This document shows positions 34,844 through 42,488 of a DNA stretch of 64,000 nt, piece after piece. Origin of the DNA: Bryobacterales bacterium KBS 96 (GTDB lineage: Bacteria > Acidobacteriota > Terriglobia > Bryobacterales > Bryobacteraceae); NCBI GenBank assembly GCA_000381625.1, contig KB906767.1, positions 3,057,304 to 3,121,303 of the forward strand, read 5' to 3'. The notes beneath the pieces are model-generated. The model was not told the DNA's origin. It searched no databases and was given only the letters and a program-made list of their open reading frames with translations. Position numbers and translations under genes: made by a program. The stretch's first letter is position 1; each line of letters starts with the position of its first letter.

Positions 34844-35368
34844 TTATTCGATCTCGATTTCAGCAGGCGCGATTACCTTCAGGTCCTGTTTCCCTACCGG
34901 CGGCAGCGTTACGGCGCTGACAGCCCAGCCCCGGTGGCGGAGAGTTCCGCCTGAAGCCTTTCCACTGGCGGGCACGTTGCCGAGCAGTTTGATCCGATTC
35001 GGATCGGGCGCCTTCGCCGCGTCGAGCTTCTGATACGTCCCCTCCACTCCGTCTATTACCGGCGACAGTGTGACATGGCGCGTGAGGCTGTTCCTGCAAT
35101 CGGAATGAAGATTGCGCACGGCAGCTCCAATCTGATCGTCGGAGTAGCCGGCGACATCCTCCATTAAAAAATCGATCAGGCGAGAATCGCGTTGCAGAAT
35201 CGAAAGGATCTGCAAAGCGCCATCGCTCGCCTTGGGAAGATCGATGGGAGGAGTGGCGGCCACGGGCTTGATCTTTGTATAGCCGAACTCCCGCGCTATG
35301 TCTTCGGGCAGCGATCCTCCAAAGAGAATCGAAAAGAAGCTACGGAATGCGAATGCGATTCGAGACAA
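34844..35368 (-). CDS. DUF2760 domain protein
   Basis: 174 residues. The N-terminus has a short amphipathic or membrane-associating helix (RIAFAFRSFFSILFGG). A helical section (GALQILSILQRDSRLIDFLM, then EDVAGYSDDQIGAAVRNLH) is followed by a beta-rich C-terminal half with LTRHVTLSPVIDGVEGTYQ and LRHRGWAVSAVTLPP. This matches the DUF2760 family, whose genes are known to sit beside Hsp70-family genes, as here. It is the first gene of the run reaching to ggt. Function unknown; a substrate adaptor or membrane anchor for the two Hsp70s is my inference. Confidence 0.8.
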   Translation of the reverse strand: MSRIAFAFRSFFSILFGGSLPEDIAREFGYTKIKPVAATPPIDLPKASDGALQILSILQRDSRLIDFLMEDVAGYSDDQIGAAVRNLHSDCRNSLTRHVTLSPVIDGVEGTYQKLDAAKAPDPNRIKLLGNVPASGKASGGTLRHRGWAVSAVTLPPVGKQDLKVIAPAEIEIE

Positions 35369-35753
35369 AAGAACCTCTTCTTATTCCTTCTCAGGATAAC
35401 AGCGGCAATCAATAAACACGGCCTCTTCGAGAAGGCTTGCTGCGAGAATTGAGATCGTGAGTGCAAAGTCGACAGATGAAATCGAGCGGGTTCGGGGCCT
35501 CTGTGCAAGCTGCGTCCATGCACGTGAAGTTATTTCCGATCGTGGTTCCCGCTTTGTCCTTTGCCGCCTCAGCTTCAGCGACAAGCGGTTCTCAAAATAC
35601 CCGCGCCTGCCCGTTCACTCGTGTGCCGGATATGCGCAAACACTCTCTGAGCACAAGCCCTCCTGAAACTTTCTTCTGGATTCGTAGAGACGTTTGCCGT
35701 AATATTGGAACAAAGCAGTACCAAATTGTTTGAAGGAGAATTTCAGATTCACT
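35369..35753. other. Gene-poor region of 385 bases between DUF2760 and the second micro-protein
   Basis: It should hold the promoter of the DUF2760-Hsp70 run on one side and of the micro-protein on the other. A possible minus-10 (TAATAT, 35700-35705) lies 49 bases before the micro-protein ATG, without a good minus-35. Short frames on the plus strand here lack coding character. I see no repeats or RNA gene. Confidence 0.5.
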
Positions 35754-35870
35754 ATGGCAACCAAGAAAACCGCAGTAAAGAAAGCAACCAAGAAGGCGGC
35801 AAAGAAGGCAGCGCCGAAGAAGGCGACCAAGAAAGCCGTAAAAAAGACGGCAACCAAGAAAAAGAAATAG
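35754..35870 (+). CDS. 38-residue Lys/Ala-rich micro-protein, paralogue of the one at 19799
   Basis: 38 residues, 18 of them Lys, built from repeats such as KKATKKAAKKAAPKKATKKA and ending in four Lys like the shorter relative. AAGGAG (35733-35738) precedes the ATG by 15 bases, a little far, and a strong terminator follows 32 bases after the stop. The 4-residue KKxx period gives one charged face on a helix, as in histone H1-like tails; DNA or RNA binding is inferred. Its antisense frame is long but is only a reflection of the AAG-rich codons. A separate small transcription unit, upstream of the convergent GT2 gene. Confidence 0.65.
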   Translation: MATKKTAVKKATKKAAKKAAPKKATKKAVKKTATKKKK

Positions 35871-35902
35871 TTCTCGCCGCTGATAGCGGCATTGTTTAAG
35901 AG

Positions 35903-35936
35903 GCCCGTTCAGCTGCATGCTGCAACGGGCTTTTTC
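35903..35936 (+). terminator. Rho-independent terminator after the second micro-protein gene
   Basis: GCCCGTT (35903-35909) pairs with AACGGGC (35924-35930), with an inner CAGC/GCTG extension and a one-base bulge, followed by TTTTTC. It may also serve the convergent GT2 gene. Confidence 0.82.
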
Positions 35937-35973
35937 ATTTGCGAGGCATGAAAAGCGTGACCACCCGGGGGTG

Positions 35974-36945
35974 CTAACGATGAGCGCTCTCGTAAAGCGA
36001 GACCCGATGGCGCGCAAGCGCATGCCGCATTTGCTCGGCAGTCATGCGCCGCTTCATCGATCGGCGCGCGCGTAAAAGCCGGGGCAACTCTCCGATGGTT
36101 GCGATGTGCGCTTGCACAACAAACCACCCCAGTTGCGGCCGCGACTCCTTCCGGCGCCGTCGCATCGCGGCAAAGAGATAGCGCAACAGTTCCGCAGGTG
36201 GGACCAGCAGCAGATCGCGAAACGGCAAATTTTTGATCACGGCGTGCAAACGGTTTCGCTCACGGAAATAGCCGGCTTGGCCGCGGCTGTTCGCGTTCGG
36301 AGATGTGTACCGAATTACCGCTTTTGCCGCATACCAGCTTTGCCATCCGGCCCAGCGCGCTCGCATTCCCAAATCGAGGTCTTCGCCATCGGGCGTGCAG
36401 GCGTCATCGAACCCGCCAACATCCGCGAGCATCTCGCGCTTGTGGATTGCCGCACACCCGCACGGACATAAGGTCTCACTGTTCCGGGCATACTCCGCGG
36501 CTGCCAGCCGGAAACCCCGCTCCTTCGAGGAACCATCTCTCGCGATCCAAATTCCGGCGGAGTAAAGTATTGGATTCAATTCGCCCTCGAATCGCACCTG
36601 GGAAGCGCAAGAACCGATCTCATACTCTCGATCGAGTGCCTCCACCAGACTGCCCAGCCACTCCGGTTCGGGAATTGCACTGGCGCTCAACGTCGCGATA
36701 TAGGGGCTTTCACTACTCTGCAAAGCCTGATTGGCGGCAGCGCCAAATCCAGCGCCGGGCTCGATCTTCATTAATTCCAGAGGGAAGCCAAGGGCGCCCA
36801 TGCCTGGAGAGGGTATTGAATCGGCCGCGGTCATAACGATCACCGAGAAATCGCGGAAGGTCTGCCGATCGAGCGCCGCGAGGCACTCAGCTAATAGAGT
36901 GCCGGAATCGATGACTGGAACGATTACACTGACCCGCGTCGCCAT
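35974..36945 (-). CDS. Glycosyltransferase family 2
   Basis: GT-A glycosyltransferase of 323 residues, resembling rhamnosyl-type WbbL/RfbF enzymes. It opens with RVSVIVPVIDSGTLLAECLA, shows GAGFGAAANQALQSSESPYI and the acidic GGFDDACTPDGEDLDLGMRA with the catalytic-type Glu-Asp. The usual metal-binding Asp-x-Asp segment is altered to SASAIPEPEWL, so metal binding may be weakened or use other residues. The C-terminal third is Arg-rich and amphipathic, likely membrane-peripheral. It stands alone, converging with the micro-protein gene. Confidence 0.85.
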   Translation of the reverse strand: MATRVSVIVPVIDSGTLLAECLAALDRQTFRDFSVIVMTAADSIPSPGMGALGFPLELMKIEPGAGFGAAANQALQSSESPYIATLSASAIPEPEWLGSLVEALDREYEIGSCASQVRFEGELNPILYSAGIWIARDGSSKERGFRLAAAEYARNSETLCPCGCAAIHKREMLADVGGFDDACTPDGEDLDLGMRARWAGWQSWYAAKAVIRYTSPNANSRGQAGYFRERNRLHAVIKNLPFRDLLLVPPAELLRYLFAAMRRRRKESRPQLGWFVVQAHIATIGELPRLLRARRSMKRRMTAEQMRHALARHRVSLYESAHR

Positions 36946-37061
36946 GTAAAGACAATTCTATGCATTGACGCGCAGAGGGCCATTCGGTTAGTACGAGTAA
37001 TTTGGGTTACGGCGCCACCGAAATGTGCGGCAGTCGAAGACCGCTCTTTTATGCTGAAGAC

Positions 37062-37113
37062 ATGCTGCCGATTCGAGTCACGGGTTTTGCGGCGCCATTC
37101 GCGACGGCAGCAT
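37062..37113. repeat. Inverted repeat upstream of mutM
   Basis: ATGCTGCCG (37062-37070) and CGGCAGCAT (37105-37113) are perfect 9-base inverted arms 34 bases apart, ending 31 bases before the mutM start. No T run follows. It could be a leader stem or an operator. Confidence 0.4.
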
Positions 37114-37144
37114 CTTTATCGAATAACGAGGAATAGCAAAGACG

Positions 37145-37936
37145 TTGCCGGAACTTCCAGAAGTCGAAACCGTCGTACGGTCGCTCGCCGAACGCGTGAG
37201 CGGGCAGGCGATTCGTGAAGCCTCATTCACCTCGAAGCGAGTAACTCGCCAAGGGTTCGCCGCGACATCGAAGGCGCTGCGTGGCGCCGTCATTCAAAAG
37301 ATGGAACGGCGCGGCAAGCACATTTTGATTCACCTGGATCGCGGCCTGCTTCACATCCACCTCGGCATGACAGGAAAGCTGCTGTGGAACGCTGAGACCA
37401 CACCGTACACGCGCGCGGTAATTAAGCTCGCCAACGCGATTCTCGTCTACGACGATGTCCGCCAGTTCGGCCGCGTGGAGTTTTATTCGACCATTCCGAA
37501 GAACATCGCCGAGCTGGGACCTGAACCTCTCGATATCGGGTTTGAAGAGTTTGAGAAACGTCTGCACGCACGAGGGCTCCGTGTGAAGGCATTGCTGCTC
37601 GACCAGCGCTTTCTCGCCGGCGTCGGCAACATTTACGCGGACGAGGCTCTATTTGCGGCGGGCATTCACCCAAGTACTCCCGCCAATCGCCTGTCGCGCA
37701 AGCGTGCTCGCACGCTGTACGACTCCATTCGCCGTATTCTTGAACTCGCGATTTCGCTCCGCGGTTCCTCCATCTCCGATTATGTCGACGGCAGCGGCGC
37801 CCGCGGCGAGTTTCAAACATTGCATCAGGTTTACGGAAGAACCGGACTGCCATGCGCGCGTTGTGGGCAGCCAATCCGGCGCATTGTCATCGCGCAGCGC
37901 GGCACACACTTTTGCCGCGCTTGCCAGCGATTATGA
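37145..37936 (+). CDS. mutM: Formamidopyrimidine-DNA glycosylase MutM (Fpg)
   Basis: Base-excision repair glycosylase/AP lyase of 263 residues removing 8-oxoguanine and formamidopyrimidines. The mature N-terminus is PELPEVETV, with the catalytic Pro and Glu directly after the initiator, which fixes the start at the TTG at 37145. GAGGAA lies about 12 bases upstream. Other marks: MERRGKHILIHL (Lys 58-type), HIHLGMTGKL, DQRFLAGVGNIYADEALF and a complete C-terminal zinc finger CARCGQPIRRIVIAQRGTHF ending CRAC. folD follows after 57 bases. Confidence 0.97.
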   Translation: MPELPEVETVVRSLAERVSGQAIREASFTSKRVTRQGFAATSKALRGAVIQKMERRGKHILIHLDRGLLHIHLGMTGKLLWNAETTPYTRAVIKLANAILVYDDVRQFGRVEFYSTIPKNIAELGPEPLDIGFEEFEKRLHARGLRVKALLLDQRFLAGVGNIYADEALFAAGIHPSTPANRLSRKRARTLYDSIRRILELAISLRGSSISDYVDGSGARGEFQTLHQVYGRTGLPCARCGQPIRRIVIAQRGTHFCRACQRL

Positions 37937-37993
37937 AGCATCGTAACGTCTCATATAAGCGCGATCGCAGGCCACGTTCAGTATCCTCGTCTT

Positions 37994-38911
37994 ATGAGCG
38001 CCCTCATATTGGACGGACGCAAGATCAACGAGCAGATTCTCGCGGAGCTCAAGCCCCGCATCGACTCGCTAACGCGGAATCGTCGCGCGCCCGGCTTGGC
38101 GGTTGTCCTGGTGGGCGACAATCCGGCATCGGAGATCTACGTCCGCAGCAAAGTGAAAGCCTGTCAAGATCTTGGTATCCGTGGTTTCCAGCAGACGCCT
38201 CCTGCCTCGATTACCACCGCTGAATTATTAGAGCTCATCGAGAGCCTGAATCGTAATGAAGACGTGGATGGCATTCTTGTGCAGATGCCTCTGCCAAAGC
38301 AAGTGGATGCGCCACGCATATTGCTGGCGGTCGATCCTGCGAAAGATGCCGATGGATTTCATCCCCTTAACGTAGGCAACCTGGTGACAAATCGGCCGGC
38401 GCCTCGCCCGTGCACGCCGGCGGGCATCATGCAGATGCTGAAGCGATACGGAATTAGAGTGGAGGGCAAGCGGGCCGTTGTGGTCGGACGTAGCGACATC
38501 GTCGGCAAGCCGATGGCTCTCTTGCTGCTCCACGAAAACGCCACCGTCACGATCTGCCATTCGAAAACTCCCGACCTTGCCTCCGAATGCCGCCGCGCCG
38601 ATATATTGATTGCGGCGATCGGCCGTCCCGCTCTCCTCACGCGCGATTTCATCCATCCCGGCGCGGTCGTCGTGGACGTCGGCATGAATCGCATTACGGA
38701 CGAGACCGAAGCCAACCGCATCTTTGCGCATGATGAGAAGCGCCTGGCCGCCTTCGCTAAGAACGGCAGAGTCCTGGTGGGTGACGTTGATCCCAGAGCA
38801 ATGGCGGAAATTTCGAGCGCCTATACGCCCGTGCCAGGCGGAGTTGGCCCGCTGACCATCGCTATGCTGATGTCCAATACGGTTTCTCTCGCTGAACAGC
38901 ATCTTGCCTGA
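37994..38911 (+). CDS. folD: Bifunctional methylenetetrahydrofolate dehydrogenase/cyclohydrolase FolD
   Basis: 305-residue enzyme interconverting 5,10-methylene-, methenyl- and 10-formyl-tetrahydrofolate with NADP. Signatures: ASEIYVRSKVKACQDLGI (the catalytic Lys region), DGILVQMPLPKQVD, the cofactor motif VVVGRSDIVGKPMALLLL and the closing PVPGGVGPLTIAMLMSNT. The length is slightly above the usual 285-295. Start at ATG 37994; the gene lies between mutM and coaE in one direction. Confidence 0.97.
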   Translation: MSALILDGRKINEQILAELKPRIDSLTRNRRAPGLAVVLVGDNPASEIYVRSKVKACQDLGIRGFQQTPPASITTAELLELIESLNRNEDVDGILVQMPLPKQVDAPRILLAVDPAKDADGFHPLNVGNLVTNRPAPRPCTPAGIMQMLKRYGIRVEGKRAVVVGRSDIVGKPMALLLLHENATVTICHSKTPDLASECRRADILIAAIGRPALLTRDFIHPGAVVVDVGMNRITDETEANRIFAHDEKRLAAFAKNGRVLVGDVDPRAMAEISSAYTPVPGGVGPLTIAMLMSNTVSLAEQHLA

Positions 38912-38935
38912 CACATTCATAAGAACGGACGTCCC

Positions 38936-39547
38936 ATGTTGCGAGTAGGGTTGACTGGGGGCTACGCGACCGGCAAGAGCTTCGTCGCCGCGGAACTGGA
39001 GCAGCTTGGCTGTCGCTTGATCTATGCCGACAGACTGGGTCATGAGACGCTGTTGCCATCCGGTGAGGCGTATGGACCTGCAATTCAACTGTTCGGCCCG
39101 GGCATCTTGCAATCTGATGGCATGATCGACCGGAAGGCTTTGGGGGATATCGTGTTTCAAAACCGCGTGCTATTGGATCGATTGACAGATCTGATACACC
39201 CGGCTGTGTTCCGCCTGGAAGAGAAACTGATCGGCGAGTACGCCGCAGAGGACCCGTTGGGCATTGTTGTCGTGGAAGCGGCTATTTTGATAGAAACGGG
39301 ACGCTATCGCGACTATGATCGGATCATTGTGACTTACTGTTCGCTTGAGACTCAAATTGCTCGCGCCATCAAACGCGACCACGTTACGCGGGAACAGGTG
39401 CTGAGGCGGCTGGGAAATCAAATGCCGATCGAGGAGAACCGGCGCTTCGCTCATTACCTTGTAGACACCGACCACACGAAAGAGGATACGGCCGCAAGCG
39501 TGAGGGAGATATACCTCGATTTGAAGCAGTATGCGGAGCGAACATGA
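38936..39547 (+). CDS. coaE: Dephospho-CoA kinase CoaE
   Basis: Last enzyme of coenzyme A synthesis, phosphorylating the 3'-hydroxyl of dephospho-CoA. The 203 residues show the P-loop LTGGYATGKSFVAAELEQLG, IYADRLGHETLLPSGEAY, the hydrophobic VVVEAAILIETGRYRDYDRI and the lid RDHVTREQVLRRLGNQMP. The stop overlaps the start of the HtrA-like gene by ATGA. This is a normal, complete family member. Confidence 0.96.
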   Translation: MLRVGLTGGYATGKSFVAAELEQLGCRLIYADRLGHETLLPSGEAYGPAIQLFGPGILQSDGMIDRKALGDIVFQNRVLLDRLTDLIHPAVFRLEEKLIGEYAAEDPLGIVVVEAAILIETGRYRDYDRIIVTYCSLETQIARAIKRDHVTREQVLRRLGNQMPIEENRRFAHYLVDTDHTKEDTAASVREIYLDLKQYAERT

Positions 39548-40698
39548 GGACACTATTGCGCGTTGTCGCGTTGACACTGCTGCTGGGCGGCCTATTTATC
39601 TGGTTGACTTCAGGCTCCCGGTGGAGCTTGCGCTCGCTCGCGGAGCCATTCCTGCGCCGAGCCGCCAATTGGTCGGAACCGGCGGCCGTGAGAGGCGCCG
39701 GCCTTAGTTCAGACGAGCAGAACAATATCGACATCTATAAGAAAGCCCGGCTTGCTACCGTGTACATCACAAGTACAACGGTGCGGCGCGATTTCTTTCT
39801 TGAGCCCTATACATCCCAGAATCTAGGATCAGGATTCGCGATCAACGCCGACGGATTTATCGTTACGAACTACCACGTGATCTCGGGAGGGCGGCAGATT
39901 CAGGTGACTCTCGACGACCAGACCCGCTACAATGCGCGCAGCCTGGACATCGACCGCTCGGACGATCTGGCGCTGATCAAGATCGAGCCACGAAAACCGC
40001 TTCCCTATCTGCCGCTTGGCGATTCAGATAAGTTGCAGGTGGGACAAAAAGTGCTGGCGATCGGAAATCCGTTTGGGCTCGAAGGAACACTGACCACGGG
40101 TGTAGTCAGTTCCATTGGCCGTTCCATTCAAAGCAATGAGGGCGGGCGGCTGGAAGGTATGATCCAGACCGATGCTGCAATTAACGGCGGGAATAGTGGT
40201 GGACCGCTTCTCGACAGCTACGGAAGCGTCATTGGCATCAACACGGCAATTTTGGGTCAGAATAATATCGGCATCGGGTTCGCTCTACCGATTAATCGGG
40301 CGAAAGCGCTGGTTGACGATTATCGCGCCGGACGCGTCACCGAACGGCCAAGCCTCGGTGTTACGACGATGTTCGTTGCCGGCGATTTCGCCGCCGCTCT
40401 GAATCTTCCGACGCGCGGGGGACTCCTGATTCAGACGATTCAGCAGAACAGTTCCGCGGAGGCTGCCGGCTTGCGCGCGGCGCGCGGACTCGTTGTCGTC
40501 GGCAACACCCAGATCGGTGTTGGCGGCGATTTCATTCTGGCCGCCGATGGCCAACCGGTACAACGCGAAGATTCGGTTGTTAGGCTACTGGCGAAGAAGC
40601 GCGTGGGCGACACTCTGGACTTGACCATATTCCGGGACGGCCGTACTCAGCATGTGCCTGTCAAATTGCTTCGCGCTCCGCTCAACCAAGGCGGCTGA
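39544..40698 (+). CDS. HtrA/Deg-like membrane-anchored serine protease with PDZ domain
   Basis: 384 residues. An N-terminal signal anchor (about 4-22) places the protease in the periplasm. The trypsin-like domain has the triad His 111 (TNYHVISGG), Asp 141 (SDDLALIKI) and Ser 218 (NGGNSGGPLL). A single PDZ domain follows (about 275-380, with PTRGGLLIQTIQQNSSAEAA). One PDZ and an anchor match the DegS type, which signals envelope stress, more than DegP. Translation is coupled to coaE by the ATGA overlap, although the functions are unrelated. Whether it cleaves an anti-sigma factor cannot be told. Confidence 0.93.
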   Translation: MRTLLRVVALTLLLGGLFIWLTSGSRWSLRSLAEPFLRRAANWSEPAAVRGAGLSSDEQNNIDIYKKARLATVYITSTTVRRDFFLEPYTSQNLGSGFAINADGFIVTNYHVISGGRQIQVTLDDQTRYNARSLDIDRSDDLALIKIEPRKPLPYLPLGDSDKLQVGQKVLAIGNPFGLEGTLTTGVVSSIGRSIQSNEGGRLEGMIQTDAAINGGNSGGPLLDSYGSVIGINTAILGQNNIGIGFALPINRAKALVDDYRAGRVTERPSLGVTTMFVAGDFAAALNLPTRGGLLIQTIQQNSSAEAAGLRAARGLVVVGNTQIGVGGDFILAADGQPVQREDSVVRLLAKKRVGDTLDLTIFRDGRTQHVPVKLLRAPLNQGG

Positions 40699-40777
40699 TA
40701 CACCTCAACGCGCGGTGATGAACCAGCCGTCTCAATTCTATCGAAAGCCCGCACTTCCGCGCCTCGGCGATAAGTAG

Positions 40778-41344
40778 CTACGGTTTGGGCTTGCGATTGG
40801 CCAGAATCGATCGCTTGCGAAATCTTGCTCCGCTCCGTTCCGGATCGAGTATCGAGCGTCCTGATATTCCGGTAGCCCGTGTGTCGCTCTCGGCGGGCGG
40901 TTCGAAAGGCGAAGCCGGCGGAGGCTCGACCGGCTCCGCTTCTGTAACCACCTGCCCCGTTTCGTCGAGTTTCTCGACCCGCGCTTCCTCCCGCTCGAGA
41001 GTTACGGATTCACGATGGATTTCGTGTTTCTCGCGGAGGCCGATATGGATTTCTTCTTTAAGGATCCAGACTTTCTGAATTTCGAGCACTTCTTCCACGA
41101 CACGCACAATTAATGTGCCATCGACCTCCCGCGCCTTCTGCGGCCCGTCTATGCGGCGATTCATCTGCACCCGGCGAATCTCGGCACTATTCCTGATAAG
41201 CTCCTGCTCGATGATCTCCTCGTGAGGAACAACGGACTTAGTAACTCGCACGCCGCCAGTTACGACTTGGCGGGTCGACGCGTTCGCCTCCTCCGCAATC
41301 ACCGGAATTGAAACTTCGTCGCGCTTGTCCGGCATGGATGCCAT
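40778..41344 (-). CDS. DUF2382 (YsnF/AvaK-type) stress protein
   Basis: Charged, soluble protein. The DUF2382 region covers about residues 10-125, with SIPVIAEEANASTRQVVTGG and VRVTKSVVPHEEIIEQEL, LEIQKVWILKEEIHI and LREKHEIHRESVTLEREEA. A Pro/Glu-rich linker and a basic tail follow. Family members are linked to general or desiccation stress, often fused to a PRC barrel, which is absent here. The ATG at 41344 (188 residues) is preferred to the ATG-like start at 41365, though both are possible. It converges with the HtrA-like gene. Confidence 0.82.
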   Translation of the reverse strand: MASMPDKRDEVSIPVIAEEANASTRQVVTGGVRVTKSVVPHEEIIEQELIRNSAEIRRVQMNRRIDGPQKAREVDGTLIVRVVEEVLEIQKVWILKEEIHIGLREKHEIHRESVTLEREEARVEKLDETGQVVTEAEPVEPPPASPFEPPAESDTRATGISGRSILDPERSGARFRKRSILANRKPKP

Positions 41345-41433
41345 ATCTGTTCTCCTTCCGGTCATAACGCCGTATGCGGTGTCAACTCATACGACTCGAC
41401 CCATCGGGATCGGATAACCGAGGAGAAATCACA

Positions 41434-41460
41434 GTGCGCCCGCTTCGGCAATGGGCGCAC
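41434..41460. repeat. Perfect hairpin between DUF2382 and the isomerase gene
   Basis: GTGCGCCC (41434-41441) and GGGCGCAC (41453-41460) form an 8-base-pair stem with an 11-base loop, 31 bases after the isomerase stop on the minus strand. No T run follows in either direction, so it is at best a weak or Rho-assisted terminator or a transcript stabiliser. Confidence 0.45.
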
Positions 41461-41490
41461 TTGTCAAATGAAAATGCGTCGTGTATAGGA

Positions 41491-42471
41491 TTAGGGAAGT
41501 GAAGGAACAGCCACTGCTGCGTAATCGGCACACGCTTTATTGAGAACGCCTCGCATGAATTTCGCGGCAAGGCATGCATTTTTATCTACGAAATCGATGC
41601 GGGCCAGTTTTCCATTTGTCAACGGCAGAGGATGGCAAAGCTCGTAGCCGGTGTAGCCCTTATATCCGATATCGAGCATTCCGGCGGCGAAATCCGAATA
41701 GAAGTTTTCCGGAGTCAGCCGCCCGTCGCGCCACCGTACAAATCCTTGTACCTCGCCATCGGGGCTTTCCTCGTATTCACCTCCGAAGTGAGTGAGAACT
41801 TGAAGAGATCCGACTTCGACTGCTGCATCGCGCATCCGGGTGACTCCTTGCTTATTCGCCATCGGCGCGTCGAATGCCGCTTTCAGGTTGGGTGAGTTCA
41901 CCTCCCGAATCATGCGCAACATATCGTGATAGTTGTCGATCACAGCGGGGTGATTCTGTAAGGCCAGTACAATTCCAGCTTCTGCGGCCCAGCGCGCCGA
42001 CTCGATCAATCCGTCACGGCACCAGTCCCAGATCTGCTCCGCCAGGAATTCTTTATGCGTTTCCGCCCAGATGCGCTCGGTGACCTCATAAGCGGGGCTG
42101 GTCCGCGGTGATTTATGAACACCCGGCCAGGCGGCAAAAACGCGAAGCGTGCCCGCTCCGAGATCGCTCGTCATTCGAATCAGGTCTTTCACGTAGCCCA
42201 ATTGACTCTCGCGGTGCTCACTAATGGGACTGGAAAAATCGTTGTTAGCGGCAACTGCATAGATGTCGGTACCGGCATCGCTCGCCATCTGGCGAAGCTC
42301 GCGACACAGCGAAGCGGGCATATCCATCGGATGCCCATGCGGCCGCTTGCCGTCGATCTCAACGCCATCGTAGCCGAACTTCGCCGCACGCCTAATCACC
42401 TCATCCAACGTAAGCGCCGCTCCGTCGTACCAGACGCCCAGGTAGGTAATGCTATACAGTCCAATCTTCAT
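41491..42471 (-). CDS. Sugar phosphate isomerase/epimerase (TIM barrel)
   Basis: 326-residue xylose isomerase-like TIM barrel. It starts MKIGLYSITYLGVWYDGAAL; the barrel strands include GYDGVEIDGKRPHGHPMDMP, IVLALQNHPAVIDNYHDMLR, LKAAFDAPM and YTGYELCHPL. The first metal ligand, Glu in many relatives (ENH), is Gln here (QNH), a form I recall as common in one subgroup. It lies divergent to a Tat-exported oxidoreductase with only 17 bases between the reading frames, a usual pairing for oxidation and isomerisation of a sugar or cyclitol. Substrate unknown. Confidence 0.85.
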   Translation of the reverse strand: MKIGLYSITYLGVWYDGAALTLDEVIRRAAKFGYDGVEIDGKRPHGHPMDMPASLCRELRQMASDAGTDIYAVAANNDFSSPISEHRESQLGYVKDLIRMTSDLGAGTLRVFAAWPGVHKSPRTSPAYEVTERIWAETHKEFLAEQIWDWCRDGLIESARWAAEAGIVLALQNHPAVIDNYHDMLRMIREVNSPNLKAAFDAPMANKQGVTRMRDAAVEVGSLQVLTHFGGEYEESPDGEVQGFVRWRDGRLTPENFYSDFAAGMLDIGYKGYTGYELCHPLPLTNGKLARIDFVDKNACLAAKFMRGVLNKACADYAAVAVPSLP

Positions 42472-42488
42472 GTGGCCTCCACCAATCA

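Noticed and set aside
35461-35733. A 90-codon plus-strand frame before the second micro-protein
   Set aside because: It has no ribosome site or family resemblance, a mixed Ser/Ala composition, and its end overlaps the Shine-Dalgarno region of the next gene.
35615-35857. An 80-codon hydrophobic minus-strand frame (repeated FFAA and VAFF) resembling a membrane protein
   Set aside because: It is the exact reverse of the Lys/Ala codon repeats of the micro-protein gene; the same happens at 19729-19980.
38228-39160. A 310-codon minus-strand frame across folD and coaE
   Set aside because: It spans two clear genes on the other strand and has no family resemblance.
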